This document shows positions 7,477 through 17,433 of a stretch of DNA of 64,000 bases, in pieces. The notes below the pieces were generated by a model. The model was not told the DNA's origin, ran no database searches, and was given only the letters and a program-made list of their open reading frames with translations. The first letter of the stretch is position 1. Every line of letters begins with the position of its first letter. A program made the position numbers and the translations under genes. The stretch is from NCBI RefSeq assembly GCF_964340835.1, contig NZ_OZ204251.1; one strand, written 5' to 3'. The DNA comes from Bombilactobacillus bombi (GTDB lineage Bacteria; Bacillota; Bacilli; Lactobacillales; Lactobacillaceae).

Positions 7477-9109
7477 AAAGTTATTATTTTCTTCACTCAA
7501 TGTATTTATATCGGTATTGCTTTTAGCTGGATGTGCATCAACAAAATCTAATGCAAAACAAGAAAATAAGGAAACTTCTAAAGATTCAATTACCTTGATG
7601 CAAACTAATGAATTATTATCATTAGATACTTCTAATCATGCTGATTTAACCACTTGGAATATTTTAGAAAATACAATGGAGGGATTATATAAAGCTGACA
7701 GTAAGCATCAACCTGCCCCTGCTATGGCAACTAAAATAGTTAAGCCTACTGATAATGGGACTGTTTATACGTTTCCCCTGCGTCATAATGCAAAATGGAG
7801 CAATGGAGATCCTGTAACAGCGCATGATTTTGTAATTGCATGGCAGCGTTCCGTTGCTCCAACATCTAAATCCGGTTATAATTATATTTTTTCTGGTATA
7901 GAAAATGCTGATGCAATTATCGCTGGTCAAAAATCAGTTCAATCATTGGGAGTTAAAGCACTAGATCAGTATACATTACAAGTTAAACTAGAACATCCAA
8001 TGCCTTATTTTAATAAAATGATGGTTATGCCCGCATTCTTTCCAGAAAATCAGACAGCCTTAAAAAATTTCGGTAATAAGTATGGAACTAATTCGAAATC
8101 TTTATATTATAATGGTGCATTTTATGCAACTGGCTGGGATGGCACTAATGAAAATTGGTCATTGAAAGCTAATAAGTATTATTATAACAAGAAAAAAGTT
8201 CATTTAAAGACAATTAAGTATTTAGTAATCAAAGACCCTAATACAGCTCATGAACTATTTGAACGAAATAAATTGGATGATGCTACTATAACGGGAGTTA
8301 CAGCTAAAGAATTACAAGGAGATAAAAATCTTATTCATCAAAATAGAGCTGGTAATTATTATCTTCGTGTTAATTTAGCAAACAATCACCCGCTAACAAA
8401 TAACAAAATGCGTCAAGCACTTAGTTTAGTGTTGAATCGTAAAACTCTAACCAAAAATGTACTTGCTGATGGTTCTTTGCCTGCCAATACTTATGTTGCT
8501 AAAAATTTAGTCAAAGATCCAATTAGTGGTAAAGATTTTGCTGATGAAAATCAACCTCAACAAACTTATAATGTCAAATTAGCTCGCAAATTATGGAAAC
8601 AAGGGTATCGTGAATCAGGATTCAAAAAGACTGTTGCTTTAACTTTAATTGGTGATGATCAGACTGTCACAAAAAATGTAGCACAATTTGTTCAAGCATC
8701 AATTCAAAATAATTTACCAAATGTTAAAGTTAATATGAAAAATATTCCTGAAAAAAGTGCATCATCTTATGTTCACAGTGGAAAATTTGATTTGGGAAAT
8801 ACTCTTTGGTTGGCTGACTTTGCCGATCCTACAAGTTTTATGAGTATTTTGACTAAAGATAATCCACAAAATTATGGTAAATATAACGATGAATATTTTA
8901 ATAAACAGTACAATCTGGCAATCGCTAGTTCAAATAATAATCAGCAGTATTGGCAACATATGAATAACTTAGAAAAACATCTAAATCAGACATTACCTGT
9001 TATTCCACTTTACCAAATGGTAGAAAGCCATTTGGTAAATCCTAAATTAAAAGGTGTTTTACGGCATCCAGTTGGAGAAACCGATTATACCCAAGCATAT
9101 TTAAAATAA
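7466..9109 (+). CDS. oppA: Oligopeptide ABC transporter substrate-binding lipoprotein (OppA family)
   Basis: 547 residues. The start is the ATG after AAAGGA; it lies inside the end of pip. A lipoprotein signal peptide (LNKKLLFSSLNVFISVLLLAGC) with lipobox LAGC puts Cys22 as the lipidated residue. The SBP_bac_5 fold is visible as TTWNILENTMEGLYK, the hallmark NGDPVTAHDFVIAWQR, and HPLTNNKMRQALSLVLNRK. Such proteins present oligopeptides to an Opp permease and ATPases; no permease genes are next to it, so it is a stand-alone binding protein that must use a transporter encoded elsewhere. The T-box in front of pip controls it too, and its own terminator follows. Confidence 0.92.
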   Translation: MLNKKLLFSSLNVFISVLLLAGCASTKSNAKQENKETSKDSITLMQTNELLSLDTSNHADLTTWNILENTMEGLYKADSKHQPAPAMATKIVKPTDNGTVYTFPLRHNAKWSNGDPVTAHDFVIAWQRSVAPTSKSGYNYIFSGIENADAIIAGQKSVQSLGVKALDQYTLQVKLEHPMPYFNKMMVMPAFFPENQTALKNFGNKYGTNSKSLYYNGAFYATGWDGTNENWSLKANKYYYNKKKVHLKTIKYLVIKDPNTAHELFERNKLDDATITGVTAKELQGDKNLIHQNRAGNYYLRVNLANNHPLTNNKMRQALSLVLNRKTLTKNVLADGSLPANTYVAKNLVKDPISGKDFADENQPQQTYNVKLARKLWKQGYRESGFKKTVALTLIGDDQTVTKNVAQFVQASIQNNLPNVKVNMKNIPEKSASSYVHSGKFDLGNTLWLADFADPTSFMSILTKDNPQNYGKYNDEYFNKQYNLAIASSNNNQQYWQHMNNLEKHLNQTLPVIPLYQMVESHLVNPKLKGVLRHPVGETDYTQAYLK

Positions 9110-9112
9110 ATT

Positions 9113-9155
9113 AAAACACATTCTTAACACTATTTTATTAAGAATGTGTTTTTTT
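9113..9155 (+). terminator. Terminator of the pip-oppA transcript
   Basis: Stem AAAACACATTCTTAA with its complement around a loop of about 10 bases, followed by TTTTTTT. Confidence 0.85.
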
Positions 9156-9236
9156 GTCTATTAAGCAGCTATGTCTATGATAAATTTCTGTGTTAAAATT
9201 ATTGGGTGTGTCTATTAAGAAAGTGAGATGAATTTT

Positions 9237-10640
9237 ATGGATCAACCAGTTACAATTAAAACTAAATTGTCAATTTTAGCGACTGGTTTTTTATCCTTTA
9301 TTGGGATTTTGATTGAAACATCTATGAATGTTACCTTTCCTACTTTAATGAAAGAATTCCAAGTTACTTTGAGTACGGTGCAATGGGTAACAACCGGTTA
9401 TTTATTATTAGTTACAATAGTAATGAGTACAACTTCTTATTTAGTTAAACGTTTTGATGCGCGTAAAATATTTTTAACTGCTGCTACTATGTGTTTACTT
9501 GGAACAATTATTTGTGCTGCAGCATCTACTTTTTCAATTTTAATGTTAGGACGTTTACTAGAAGCTATTGCAACTGGTTTATCGACACCAACTTTATTTC
9601 ATATTATTCTTTCACGAATTCCTACTAATAAATTAGGAATCTATACCGGTTTTGCAACTATGGTCACATCTTTTGCCCCAGCTTTAGGACCCACCTATGG
9701 CGGGATTATTAATAACTATATGTCTTGGCGAATGATTTTTATTGGTGTGTTACCTATTATTGTGATTGTAATGCTAACAGGTGGTTTAACCATCAGTCTT
9801 CAAGCACGTCATGATAATCCAAAATTTGATTTTTTAGGTTTAGCAATTTTGGCTAGTTTAATGGTAACTTTAATCATCAATATTGATCAAGGTGGTAAAC
9901 AAGGTTTTACTAGTAATAATTTCATTGTAGGAATTATTATAACTATTATTTTAATGCTGTTTTTTATGTATCATCTTAAATACGGAAAAAGACAGCTCTT
10001 GAATTTTCAAATTCTTCGATATCCGATTGTCAGTTTACGAGCAATTAATTTTTTTATTTTACAGTTTATGAATATTGGGATTTCATTTGTTATTCCTATT
10101 TTAGCTGAAGAAACTTTAAAAACCAATTCAATGGTTGCAGGTTTAATATTATTACCAGGTTCAATTTTAGGTGCCATTATTTCACCAATTGCTGGCAGTG
10201 TTTATGATCGTAAAGGTTCATTTTTACCCTTATTTATTTCAAATATTTCGATGTTATTTGGTGCAATTTTATTTACGTTACTTACCCATAAAATTACAAT
10301 TACTCTAATTATGATTTTTTATTGTTTTATGCGTGGCGGCTTTAATTTTGGTTATGGCAATACAATGTCGGATGCCAGCAAACTAGTTGCAATTAATGAA
10401 AAACCAGATGTTAATTCCTTGTTTAATACATTGCAACAATATGCTGGATCACTAGGTACTGGAATTATGTCAGCCGTTGTTTCTGCACAGCAATTAAATC
10501 TTGCACGTAATTCAAGTATGATAGCTAAAACAGCAGCCAAAGGCTGTCAGTTAGATTTTCTAATTTTAATTATTTTAGCTATAATTGCTCTCAGTACAAC
10601 TCTACTCGGTAAACATATCTTAGATGATAAAGTTCGATAA
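9237..10640 (+). CDS. MFS drug exporter, DHA2 family (14 helices)
   Basis: 467 residues with about 14 hydrophobic helices. The segment STVQWVTTGYLL after helix 1 and the DHA2 motif in helix 5 region (GFATMVTSFAPALGPTYGG) mark a proton-coupled multidrug exporter of the EmrB/QacA type. Start: ATG at 9237 has AGTGAG 9 bases upstream, better than the ATG at 9228, which abuts that site. It is a single-gene unit between two terminators. No regulator is adjacent, unlike the two other DHA2 exporters of the window. Substrate not predictable. Confidence 0.85.
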   Translation: MDQPVTIKTKLSILATGFLSFIGILIETSMNVTFPTLMKEFQVTLSTVQWVTTGYLLLVTIVMSTTSYLVKRFDARKIFLTAATMCLLGTIICAAASTFSILMLGRLLEAIATGLSTPTLFHIILSRIPTNKLGIYTGFATMVTSFAPALGPTYGGIINNYMSWRMIFIGVLPIIVIVMLTGGLTISLQARHDNPKFDFLGLAILASLMVTLIINIDQGGKQGFTSNNFIVGIIITIILMLFFMYHLKYGKRQLLNFQILRYPIVSLRAINFFILQFMNIGISFVIPILAEETLKTNSMVAGLILLPGSILGAIISPIAGSVYDRKGSFLPLFISNISMLFGAILFTLLTHKITITLIMIFYCFMRGGFNFGYGNTMSDASKLVAINEKPDVNSLFNTLQQYAGSLGTGIMSAVVSAQQLNLARNSSMIAKTAAKGCQLDFLILIILAIIALSTTLLGKHILDDKVR

Positions 10641-10645
10641 AATCA

Positions 10646-10682
10646 AAAAGCGTCTGAAACAAAAATTGTTTCAGACGCTTTT
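10646..10682. terminator. Bidirectional terminator between MFS exporter and degV
   Basis: A perfect 17-bp stem (AAAAGCGTCTGAAACAA) with a 3-base loop, and T runs on both strands. It serves both convergent genes. Confidence 0.9.
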
Positions 10683-10685
10683 AGT

Positions 10686-11552
10686 TTAAACTTTTTCAAA
10701 ATCTTTAATCCACCCTAAAGCCACAGCTTTCTCACCTAAGTGCGTTCCAATTACTGGACCAAAATAACTTTGTTCAATTGTTGTATTAGGAAATTTTTTC
10801 TGTAAATCTGCAGTCCAAATATCATTTTCTGATTGATCATTTGCGTCAATTACTATTAAACGATATGGAAAATCTGCTGCTGCTTGAGCTTTCGCAAATC
10901 GCTGTTCACTTTTCAGATAAGCCTTTTTAATTGAACGAACTTTTTCGTAAGCAACAATTTCATCAGTTTGATCATCAAAGGTTAACAGGGGTTTAATATT
11001 AAGCATGGTTCCAATTACGGCTGAAGCGTTAGATAGTCGCCCACCCTTTACCAAATTAGTTAAATCATTGACAATAATGTTTTCATCAATTGTACTCCGT
11101 AAATCGTCTAAGCGCGCTAAAATTGTCTCCAGGTCTTTACCTGCATTGGCCATACGTGCTGCTTCCAGCGCCAAATACCCCATTAAACGCACCGTAATAT
11201 GCGAATCATATGGTATAATTTTAATATTTGTCTTAGTCTTGGATAAGACATTTAAACTATTAATTAATCCAGAGATTGTTGATGCTAAATGAATTGAAAT
11301 AACAGCATCGTAACCTTTATCAGCCAATTGATCGTACAATTTATTTAATTCACCAAATTCTGGTTGTGAAGTTTTAGGAAGTTCTTTGAGATTGCGTACA
11401 CGCTCATAAAACTCCTTAGTAGTTATATCTACACCTTCATGATAAACTTGATCTTCAATAATCACTGGTATTGAAATAATATAAATGTTGTTTTCCTTTG
11501 CTTCTTCTTTAGATAGGTATGAAGAGCTGTCTGTTACTACAGCAATTTTCAT
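10686..11552 (-). CDS. DegV family fatty-acid-binding protein
   Basis: 288 residues, normal for DegV. N-terminal AVVTDSSSYL contains the TDSS motif that contacts the fatty-acid head group; VPVIIEDQ-like beta strand, the PKTSQPEFGEL segment and VKGGRLSNASAVIGTMLNIKPLL are family signatures. In Firmicutes such proteins (FakB-like) deliver fatty acids to the FakA kinase, for incorporation into phospholipids; a given DegV paralogue may not have that role. The gene stands alone, with GGTGA before its ATG, and shares a terminator with the convergent MFS gene. Confidence 0.9.
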   Translation of the reverse strand: MKIAVVTDSSSYLSKEEAKENNIYIISIPVIIEDQVYHEGVDITTKEFYERVRNLKELPKTSQPEFGELNKLYDQLADKGYDAVISIHLASTISGLINSLNVLSKTKTNIKIIPYDSHITVRLMGYLALEAARMANAGKDLETILARLDDLRSTIDENIIVNDLTNLVKGGRLSNASAVIGTMLNIKPLLTFDDQTDEIVAYEKVRSIKKAYLKSEQRFAKAQAAADFPYRLIVIDANDQSENDIWTADLQKKFPNTTIEQSYFGPVIGTHLGEKAVALGWIKDFEKV

Positions 11553-11711
11553 ATATTTTCACCAACCGTTCTTCATTAGCATTGCTAAAGCATGATGACT
11601 AATATTACAATACGACCAATTGTATCATATTATCTTGAATGGTGTAAAATGTTAGCTAAGTATTAATCTGATTTTTTTTAAAATAAAAATAAAATAGGAG
11701 TTGTTTTTATA

Positions 11712-13433
11712 ATGTCATTTGACGGAATATTTACACACACGATGGTTTTCGAATTGAAAGAGCATCTTCTTTCAGGAAGAATTACCAAAATTCAGCAACC
11801 ATTTGCACAAGAATTATTATTAACTGTTCGTGCTTTTAATCACAATTATAGTCTTTTGTTGTCTGCTAATCCTAGCTATGCCCGTGTGCAAATTACAGAA
11901 GTGAAGTTTCAAAGTCCTGCAAAACCAAGTAATTTTGTCATGACATTACGGAAACATTTATCTGGAGCAATAATTAAAGATATTAGTCAAATCAAAAATG
12001 ATCGGATTATTGTTTTTCAACTACAAAACCGTGACGAATTAGGTGATACACAGACCTTATTCTTATATGTAGAAATTATGAATCGCCACAGTAATATAGT
12101 ATTGGTTCGACAAAGCAATCAAAAAATTATTGATGCAATCAAGCACATTAGTTCCAATCAAGATCGTTACCGCGAATTGTTACCTCAAGTGTCTTACAAA
12201 TTACCTCCACAACAGAATTTACAGGATCCATTTGATGCCTTTGCCCGCGAACAATTTATAAAATCACACCAAGATGTGCTTGTAAAACAAAATGTAGCCG
12301 ATGTTACCAATTTAATTAAAGAAAATTTTATGGGTTTAGGCAAAGACTCTATAAAAGAGCTAGTTACTCGGCTGACAACAACTAAAGCAAATGCAGATGC
12401 TATTTTAAAAAGTTTTAATCAGATGTTCAAACAATTACAACAACCACAAGCTACAATTTATACTAAACAACAGCAACAAACTTTTACACCCATTCCCTAT
12501 CAAACTATCCAAGCACAAGGATTTATAGATCAACAATTTACTACTTTAAGTTTAATGTTAGATGCTTTTTACCACGATCGGGCACGTAAAGATCGCGTAC
12601 GCCAGCAGGCGGATAATTTGTTGCAAGTCATTAAGCGTAATTTAAAACGTGATCGGACTAAAATCAAAAGATTGCAAAAAGATTTACAAAAAACTGAATC
12701 TGCCGATCAAGCTCGCTTGCAGGGGGAACTCTTAACAACCTTTATGAATCAGGTTCCTAAAGGTGCTCAATCAGTAACTCTAGAAAATTATTATGATAAC
12801 AACAAACCAATTGCAATCACCTTACAGCCAGAATTAAGCCCCTCTCAAAACGCACAAAAATATTTTAAAACTTACCAAAAATTAAAAAATTCAATTGCTC
12901 ATTTAAAAGAACAATTGAATTTAACCCAGCAAGAAAAAGAATATTTAGAAGGAATTCTTGCGCAATTAGAATATGCGCAAGTCCAAGATATTACTGATAT
13001 TACAGTGGAACTGCGCCAGCAAGGTTATCTCAAGCAAAAACAGCAAAACAAAAAACGTCCAGCTAAAATTCATCACGGTGAAACTTTTATTGCTGCTGAT
13101 GGAACCCAAATTCATGTAGGTAAAAATAATCTACAAAATGATTATTTAACCACTAAATTTGCTGATAAACGCTATACATGGCTGCATATCAAAAATATGC
13201 CTGGCTCACATGTTATCATTGCCGATTTTAAACCAAGTCCAGAAACAATTAAACAAGCTGCCCAGCTGGCTGCTTTCTACTCTAAAGCAGGACAAAATAA
13301 AGCTAAAGTACCAGTTGATTATACCTTAGTTAAACACGTGCATAAACCTAATGGTGCCAAGCCAGGATTTGTTATTTACACCGACCAAAAAACATTAATG
13401 GTCGAACCTAAGCAGGATTTACCCCAAAAATAA
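11712..13433 (+). CDS. rqcH: NFACT-family ribosome quality control protein RqcH
   Basis: 573 residues. The N-terminal NFACT-N domain starts MSFDGIFTHTMVFELKEHL and recurs in the fibronectin-binding-protein A family; a long coiled coil lies near 280-430; the NFACT-R domain near 450-560 has GTQIHVGKNNLQNDYLTTK and WLHIKNMPGSHVII. Bacterial RqcH binds obstructed 50S subunits and adds alanine tails to stalled chains for degradation; older annotations call it fibronectin-binding protein. AGGAG precedes ATG. The 3' end abuts the convergent carB-like gene with no spacer, so no terminator fits between them. Confidence 0.93.
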   Translation: MSFDGIFTHTMVFELKEHLLSGRITKIQQPFAQELLLTVRAFNHNYSLLLSANPSYARVQITEVKFQSPAKPSNFVMTLRKHLSGAIIKDISQIKNDRIIVFQLQNRDELGDTQTLFLYVEIMNRHSNIVLVRQSNQKIIDAIKHISSNQDRYRELLPQVSYKLPPQQNLQDPFDAFAREQFIKSHQDVLVKQNVADVTNLIKENFMGLGKDSIKELVTRLTTTKANADAILKSFNQMFKQLQQPQATIYTKQQQQTFTPIPYQTIQAQGFIDQQFTTLSLMLDAFYHDRARKDRVRQQADNLLQVIKRNLKRDRTKIKRLQKDLQKTESADQARLQGELLTTFMNQVPKGAQSVTLENYYDNNKPIAITLQPELSPSQNAQKYFKTYQKLKNSIAHLKEQLNLTQQEKEYLEGILAQLEYAQVQDITDITVELRQQGYLKQKQQNKKRPAKIHHGETFIAADGTQIHVGKNNLQNDYLTTKFADKRYTWLHIKNMPGSHVIIADFKPSPETIKQAAQLAAFYSKAGQNKAKVPVDYTLVKHVHKPNGAKPGFVIYTDQKTLMVEPKQDLPQK

Positions 13434-15827
13434 TTATTTAAATGCCTTACGATAACCTTCTGGCAAGTCAAAGTAATGTATTTTAGTGTTATATAAACCA
13501 TTGGATAATTGACTAAAACTAATCTTGCGTCCAAATAAGTTTTTACTTTTTTGAGATTTAGGAGTAGCGATACCAACGAGCGCATGGCACAAAACATCTG
13601 TGAAATTAGGATTAATTTGGCTGATAATGCCAACATTAGTAGTAAAGCCGGGAATAAATTGAGATACAGTTGCATCTGACATAATTAGAGTACCAAATTT
13701 TAAATTAGAAAGATGCTGATGCACATAATTGATTACTGTGTGTGCTAATGTAGCGCTCAATTTGCCTGGAACAGATGTGACTTCAAAACGCTGAGAAGAA
13801 TTTTGTTTGGCAACGTTGGTAATCGGCGATGAAAGCCATAATTGTTGAGAAGCATCTTGGATAAAAGCAATTTCTGTCATTACATTTTGATTTTCAAAAA
13901 TTGCTTGCTGGTAATTGAAATTATGAATGGCTAACGGGTAACTGAGATACTGATTTTCTAGAGTATTAATGGTGATGTTTAATCGATTTTGATCACTATA
14001 TAAATATGACCTGTTATATATGGAATCCATAAAATAATCACTTATCGTGTTAGAGTCAATTTTACTCAATAAACTACCATGTACAGCAACCAAATAACCG
14101 TCCATTTGAAATTGGTGAATCAATTGTTGCGCTAAAATCGTCATTTCATAATTAGAAATCATATCTGAATTAGGATAGTCGTTAATGATAATTTGATAAG
14201 TTGGTAATGATGGTAGTGGATCATCCAAAAAGACCGTATAGTAATTATTTACAGCGCCTTGATCTAATGAAAAGGAACTCGGTGCTGGTAACGCAATTGG
14301 CTGCAGACTTAATTGTGCAGTGATTTTTTGTACTTGCTCAGTCGTAATTTTCCATAAATGAGCAATTAAAAAATCAGAAAAGCCATAACGCTTACATGTT
14401 GATAAAACTTCTAAATTACCCTTTTGATATTCTAATAAACGTGCAAGATCCAATAAGTGTTTTAAAGATTCCAAAAACACATGATTATATTTGGTGAAAC
14501 TGTATATTTCGTGAACATCGAATCCTCTATTTAATGCTTCACAAACCGCAATAATTCTACGAATATTAGTATGAAACAAGGCCGATTCAATTTGTTCGTC
14601 ACTCAAATTAGCATCAGGATGATTAATAAAAATATCATCTGTTAAATCAAGTATTTGAAATCCCTTCATAATAATAGTCTCTAAATTATTTCCATTAACA
14701 ATAATGGCTCCTAAAGAAGATTTATGAGGTCCCAAATTGTTATTGAGCTTAGATAAATTGTGCGTCTGCCAAATGGGAAATCTTGCTGTAATATGGTTAG
14801 TAGTCAATTCTACAGCAGCATTAAATTTGGAACCATCTAAAGAAACTACTTCTTGTAATCTTTTACCTAGACTGACTTGACAAATCACTTCAAATAACGG
14901 ATACCCAGTACTAGCAATAATTGGTAAAATTTTGCTTTGAAATAAAGGTGAAATTTCCAATACATAAAAAGAATTAGTTTGTTCATCCACAGCTAGATGA
15001 AAAGTACAAATACCTACAATTTTCAGTATACGTGTTAATTTTAAAATGGCATCACGTAAGCGCTGAAACATAGAATTAGCAATAGAAAACACTGGAGTGA
15101 CGCTAATAGAGTCATTGGAATGGATTCCAATTGGATCAATATCTTCAGACGAATAGATCAAAGCTGCATTATCAAAACGATCTCGAATAGAGGTCATAGT
15201 AACTTCTTTGAAATTATTAATACTACGCTCGATTTCATAACCTTCCACGGCAGTAGTTGTTGCAAACAATTTGGCTAGTTCAGCTTTAGTATTGATACTA
15301 TTCCAATAAGTCCTTTGTTCTTTATTGTTTACCCGGATAATTACCGGAAAGTGGTGTTTATCTACAAAAGCCATTGCCTCATCCAGATTACTAATTAGCT
15401 CATGTTCAATTATTCTAAATCCTTTATTTTGAAGATAACTAGTAAGCGTTTTGTGACTAATTGCTAAATTTAAATTTTGTTGATTTAAATTTAGCAATTT
15501 CACTTGATGCTTTTTAAAGAAGTCTTGTTTGATGAGATTTCGAAAAAGATGTAAATTACTGTTGGCTGTGTATGTTGGAAAGACTAAATCAATTTGATAT
15601 TGTAAAATAACTGTTTTTAAATTACTGAGATTAATTTCTCTAAACACTATATGAGTAGCCAAAGTATGAAATTCCGGAAATAACTCACGATTTTCCGTTA
15701 ATAAAACTGTTTTATAGCCTTCTTTATGAAAAGTTTCCAATGTGGCATAAATAGCTTTTTCTTGATCTAGTTTTTCGCCAGATACTAATCCAGTGGTGGT
15801 TCCAATTATTAAGACATTTTTGGTCAT
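13434..15827 (-). CDS. carB: Degenerate carbamoyl-phosphate synthase large subunit-like protein
   Basis: 797 residues against about 1060 for CarB, and an uninterrupted frame. The N-terminal half is clearly CarB-derived: DIDPIGIHSNDSI (family GIHTGDSI), LDLARLLEY and FDVHEIYSFTKYNHVFLESLKH from the oligomerisation domain, and CKRYGFSDFLIAHLW. But the nucleotide motifs are gone: the GQ.EFDY motif reads GTTTGLVSGEKLD; GGQT reads YTANSN; the glycine-rich RPSFTMGGSGGG-type loop reads RVNNKEQRTYWNS; and the metal/ATP site EMNPR reads EISPL, while the NVQFA glutamine is His in TFHLAV. After about residue 510 only faint similarity to the second ATP-grasp half is left and the allosteric MGS domain is missing. 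It overlaps carA by 4 bases. Ligation of carbamoyl phosphate seems impossible; the role is unknown. Confidence 0.8.
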   Translation of the reverse strand: MTKNVLIIGTTTGLVSGEKLDQEKAIYATLETFHKEGYKTVLLTENRELFPEFHTLATHIVFREINLSNLKTVILQYQIDLVFPTYTANSNLHLFRNLIKQDFFKKHQVKLLNLNQQNLNLAISHKTLTSYLQNKGFRIIEHELISNLDEAMAFVDKHHFPVIIRVNNKEQRTYWNSINTKAELAKLFATTTAVEGYEIERSINNFKEVTMTSIRDRFDNAALIYSSEDIDPIGIHSNDSISVTPVFSIANSMFQRLRDAILKLTRILKIVGICTFHLAVDEQTNSFYVLEISPLFQSKILPIIASTGYPLFEVICQVSLGKRLQEVVSLDGSKFNAAVELTTNHITARFPIWQTHNLSKLNNNLGPHKSSLGAIIVNGNNLETIIMKGFQILDLTDDIFINHPDANLSDEQIESALFHTNIRRIIAVCEALNRGFDVHEIYSFTKYNHVFLESLKHLLDLARLLEYQKGNLEVLSTCKRYGFSDFLIAHLWKITTEQVQKITAQLSLQPIALPAPSSFSLDQGAVNNYYTVFLDDPLPSLPTYQIIINDYPNSDMISNYEMTILAQQLIHQFQMDGYLVAVHGSLLSKIDSNTISDYFMDSIYNRSYLYSDQNRLNITINTLENQYLSYPLAIHNFNYQQAIFENQNVMTEIAFIQDASQQLWLSSPITNVAKQNSSQRFEVTSVPGKLSATLAHTVINYVHQHLSNLKFGTLIMSDATVSQFIPGFTTNVGIISQINPNFTDVLCHALVGIATPKSQKSKNLFGRKISFSQLSNGLYNTKIHYFDLPEGYRKAFK

Positions 15828-16903
15828 AGTTGTTTTCCCTGCTTAAACGAGTTAATCATTTCTATAAATTCATCAAAAACGTACAACGCATCATGAGTTC
15901 CTGGAGCAGCTTCTGGTTGAAATTGGACAGTCATCGTTGGATCGCTGCGATGGCGTAAACCTTCAATCACATTATCGTTGACACAACGATAAGTAATAAA
16001 AAAGTTAGTTCTTGCCATATTAGAATGCGCAACAGCATAATTATGATTATGATTAGAAAATTCAATATTTTCGGTAGCAATTTCTAAAGTAGGTACATTA
16101 GAGCCGTGATGGCCATAACGCATGCGCTCAATTTCAGCACCGTTTGCAAGGGCCACCACCAAATGTCCTAAACCAATACCCATTATGGGTATTTTACCTT
16201 CTAATTGCTGACAAGTTGTAATTGTTTCCGGGATTTCATGTGGATCTCCTGGCCCACTTGTGAATAAAACAGCATCTGGATCTAATTCCATAATGTCTTC
16301 TGCACTAGTATTATAAGGCAAAATAACTGAATCACATTTTCGAATAGATAATTGGCGCAAAATTGAAAATTTTAATCCTAAATCAATGACAGCAATTTTA
16401 AATCCTACATTAGGATTAGGATATGGTTGCTTGGTAGAAACAGTTTTGACTCGGTCACGTGGAATAACGAGTGCTCGAATTTGGTCAATCGCATGTTCAT
16501 CATCTGTATCCATAATACTAGCTTTCATAGAACCATGCTTCTTAATATGGGCCGCCAAGCGCTGAACATTGATATTGGTAATACCCGGTAAATGGCGCTT
16601 TTCTAAAAAATGTGCCAAAGAACTAGGATTACTAGCGTTCATTTGATTGACTGGGATACTATTAAAAATCACACCCTTACAACTCAAAGCAATTGACTCA
16701 TAGTCATCCCGGTTCATTCCAATAGTATTAATCAGTGGTGCTATAAAAACTATAATTTGATCATTATAGGTCTGGTCAGTAATAGTTTGTTCTAAACCAC
16801 CGATATTATTAGTAACTACTAATTCCCCTGTTGATATTGAAGTAGCACCCACACTGTCACCACGAAAAACGGTGCCATCTTCTAAAATTAAATATTTTTT
16901 CAT
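15824..16903 (-). CDS. carA: Carbamoyl-phosphate synthase small subunit-like protein lacking the catalytic Cys
   Basis: 359 residues, the full length of CarA. The N-terminal CPSase domain and the C-terminal class I glutaminase fold are both recognisable (SGPGDP at 216-221, GHHGSN, QFQPEAAPG). The nucleophile motif GICLGHQ reads GIGLGHL, so the catalytic Cys is Gly244, and the catalytic His of QFHPEA is Gln329; only Glu331 of the triad is left. Loop residues such as YAGQI and GNYGIN are also altered (YNDQI, NTIGMN). It should not hydrolyse glutamine. Translation starts 5 bases after pyrR, with a poor ribosome site, and carB starts inside its stop. No frameshift or stop: an old, maintained change rather than a fresh pseudogene. 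Confidence 0.88.
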   Translation of the reverse strand: MKKYLILEDGTVFRGDSVGATSISTGELVVTNNIGGLEQTITDQTYNDQIIVFIAPLINTIGMNRDDYESIALSCKGVIFNSIPVNQMNASNPSSLAHFLEKRHLPGITNINVQRLAAHIKKHGSMKASIMDTDDEHAIDQIRALVIPRDRVKTVSTKQPYPNPNVGFKIAVIDLGLKFSILRQLSIRKCDSVILPYNTSAEDIMELDPDAVLFTSGPGDPHEIPETITTCQQLEGKIPIMGIGLGHLVVALANGAEIERMRYGHHGSNVPTLEIATENIEFSNHNHNYAVAHSNMARTNFFITYRCVNDNVIEGLRHRSDPTMTVQFQPEAAPGTHDALYVFDEFIEMINSFKQGKQL

Positions 16904-16908
16904 AATTA

Positions 16909-17433
16909 TTAGTTAGCTAAAATCTCAATTTTATCTTCATCATCAATTTCTGCCATTGAAACTTTGATGGTTTCTTTATGGGAGGTAGGGATATTCTTCC
17001 CTACATAATCGGCACGAATTGGCAACTCTCGATGGCCTCGATCTACTAAAACGGCTAAAGAAATTTTACTGGGACGGCCAATACTCATAATAGCGTCCAA
17101 AGCTGCTCGAATAGTTCTGCCGGTGTACAGTACATCATCCACTAAAACAATATGTTTGCCATTAACATCGACTGCCTTAAACTGTGGTTTTTCGGCTTGC
17201 TTTTCTACAGGGTTATCATCTCTAAAATTAGTAACATCCAGATCAAATTGAGGTACATCAATATCTTCTAGTTGATAAAGTCGAGATTTAATTCTTTTAG
17301 CTAAATAAGCTCCTCTTGTTTTTATTCCAATTAAGACTAAATTCTGGTTACCTTTATTTTTTTCAATAATCTCGTAAGTAATGCGGGTTAATGTCCGCTT
17401 CATTGTTTTATCGTCAACAATTTCCTTGTTCAT
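16909..17433 (-). CDS. pyrR: Bifunctional PyrR: pyr operon regulator / uracil phosphoribosyltransferase
   Basis: 174 residues, typical length. The PRPP-binding loop VLVDDVLYTGRTIRAAL is intact, as are the N-terminal MKRTLTRITYEIIEKN, LIGIKTRGAYLAKR and LVDRGHRELPIRADYVGKNIPTS. In Firmicutes PyrR binds pyr mRNA leaders with UMP to cause attenuation. Here it starts inside the stop codon of rluD (TAATG), and no leader with an anti-antiterminator is visible in front of pyrR or carA, so attenuation targets, if any, lie elsewhere. Of the usual pyrR-pyrB-pyrC-carA-carB-pyrD operon only pyrR and the two altered car genes are present here. Confidence 0.95.
   Translation of the reverse strand: MNKEIVDDKTMKRTLTRITYEIIEKNKGNQNLVLIGIKTRGAYLAKRIKSRLYQLEDIDVPQFDLDVTNFRDDNPVEKQAEKPQFKAVDVNGKHIVLVDDVLYTGRTIRAALDAIMSIGRPSKISLAVLVDRGHRELPIRADYVGKNIPTSHKETIKVSMAEIDDEDKIEILAN

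Noticed and set aside
16900..16915. Possible PyrR attenuator before carA
   Set aside because: Only 5 bases separate pyrR from carA; no room for a leader or terminator.
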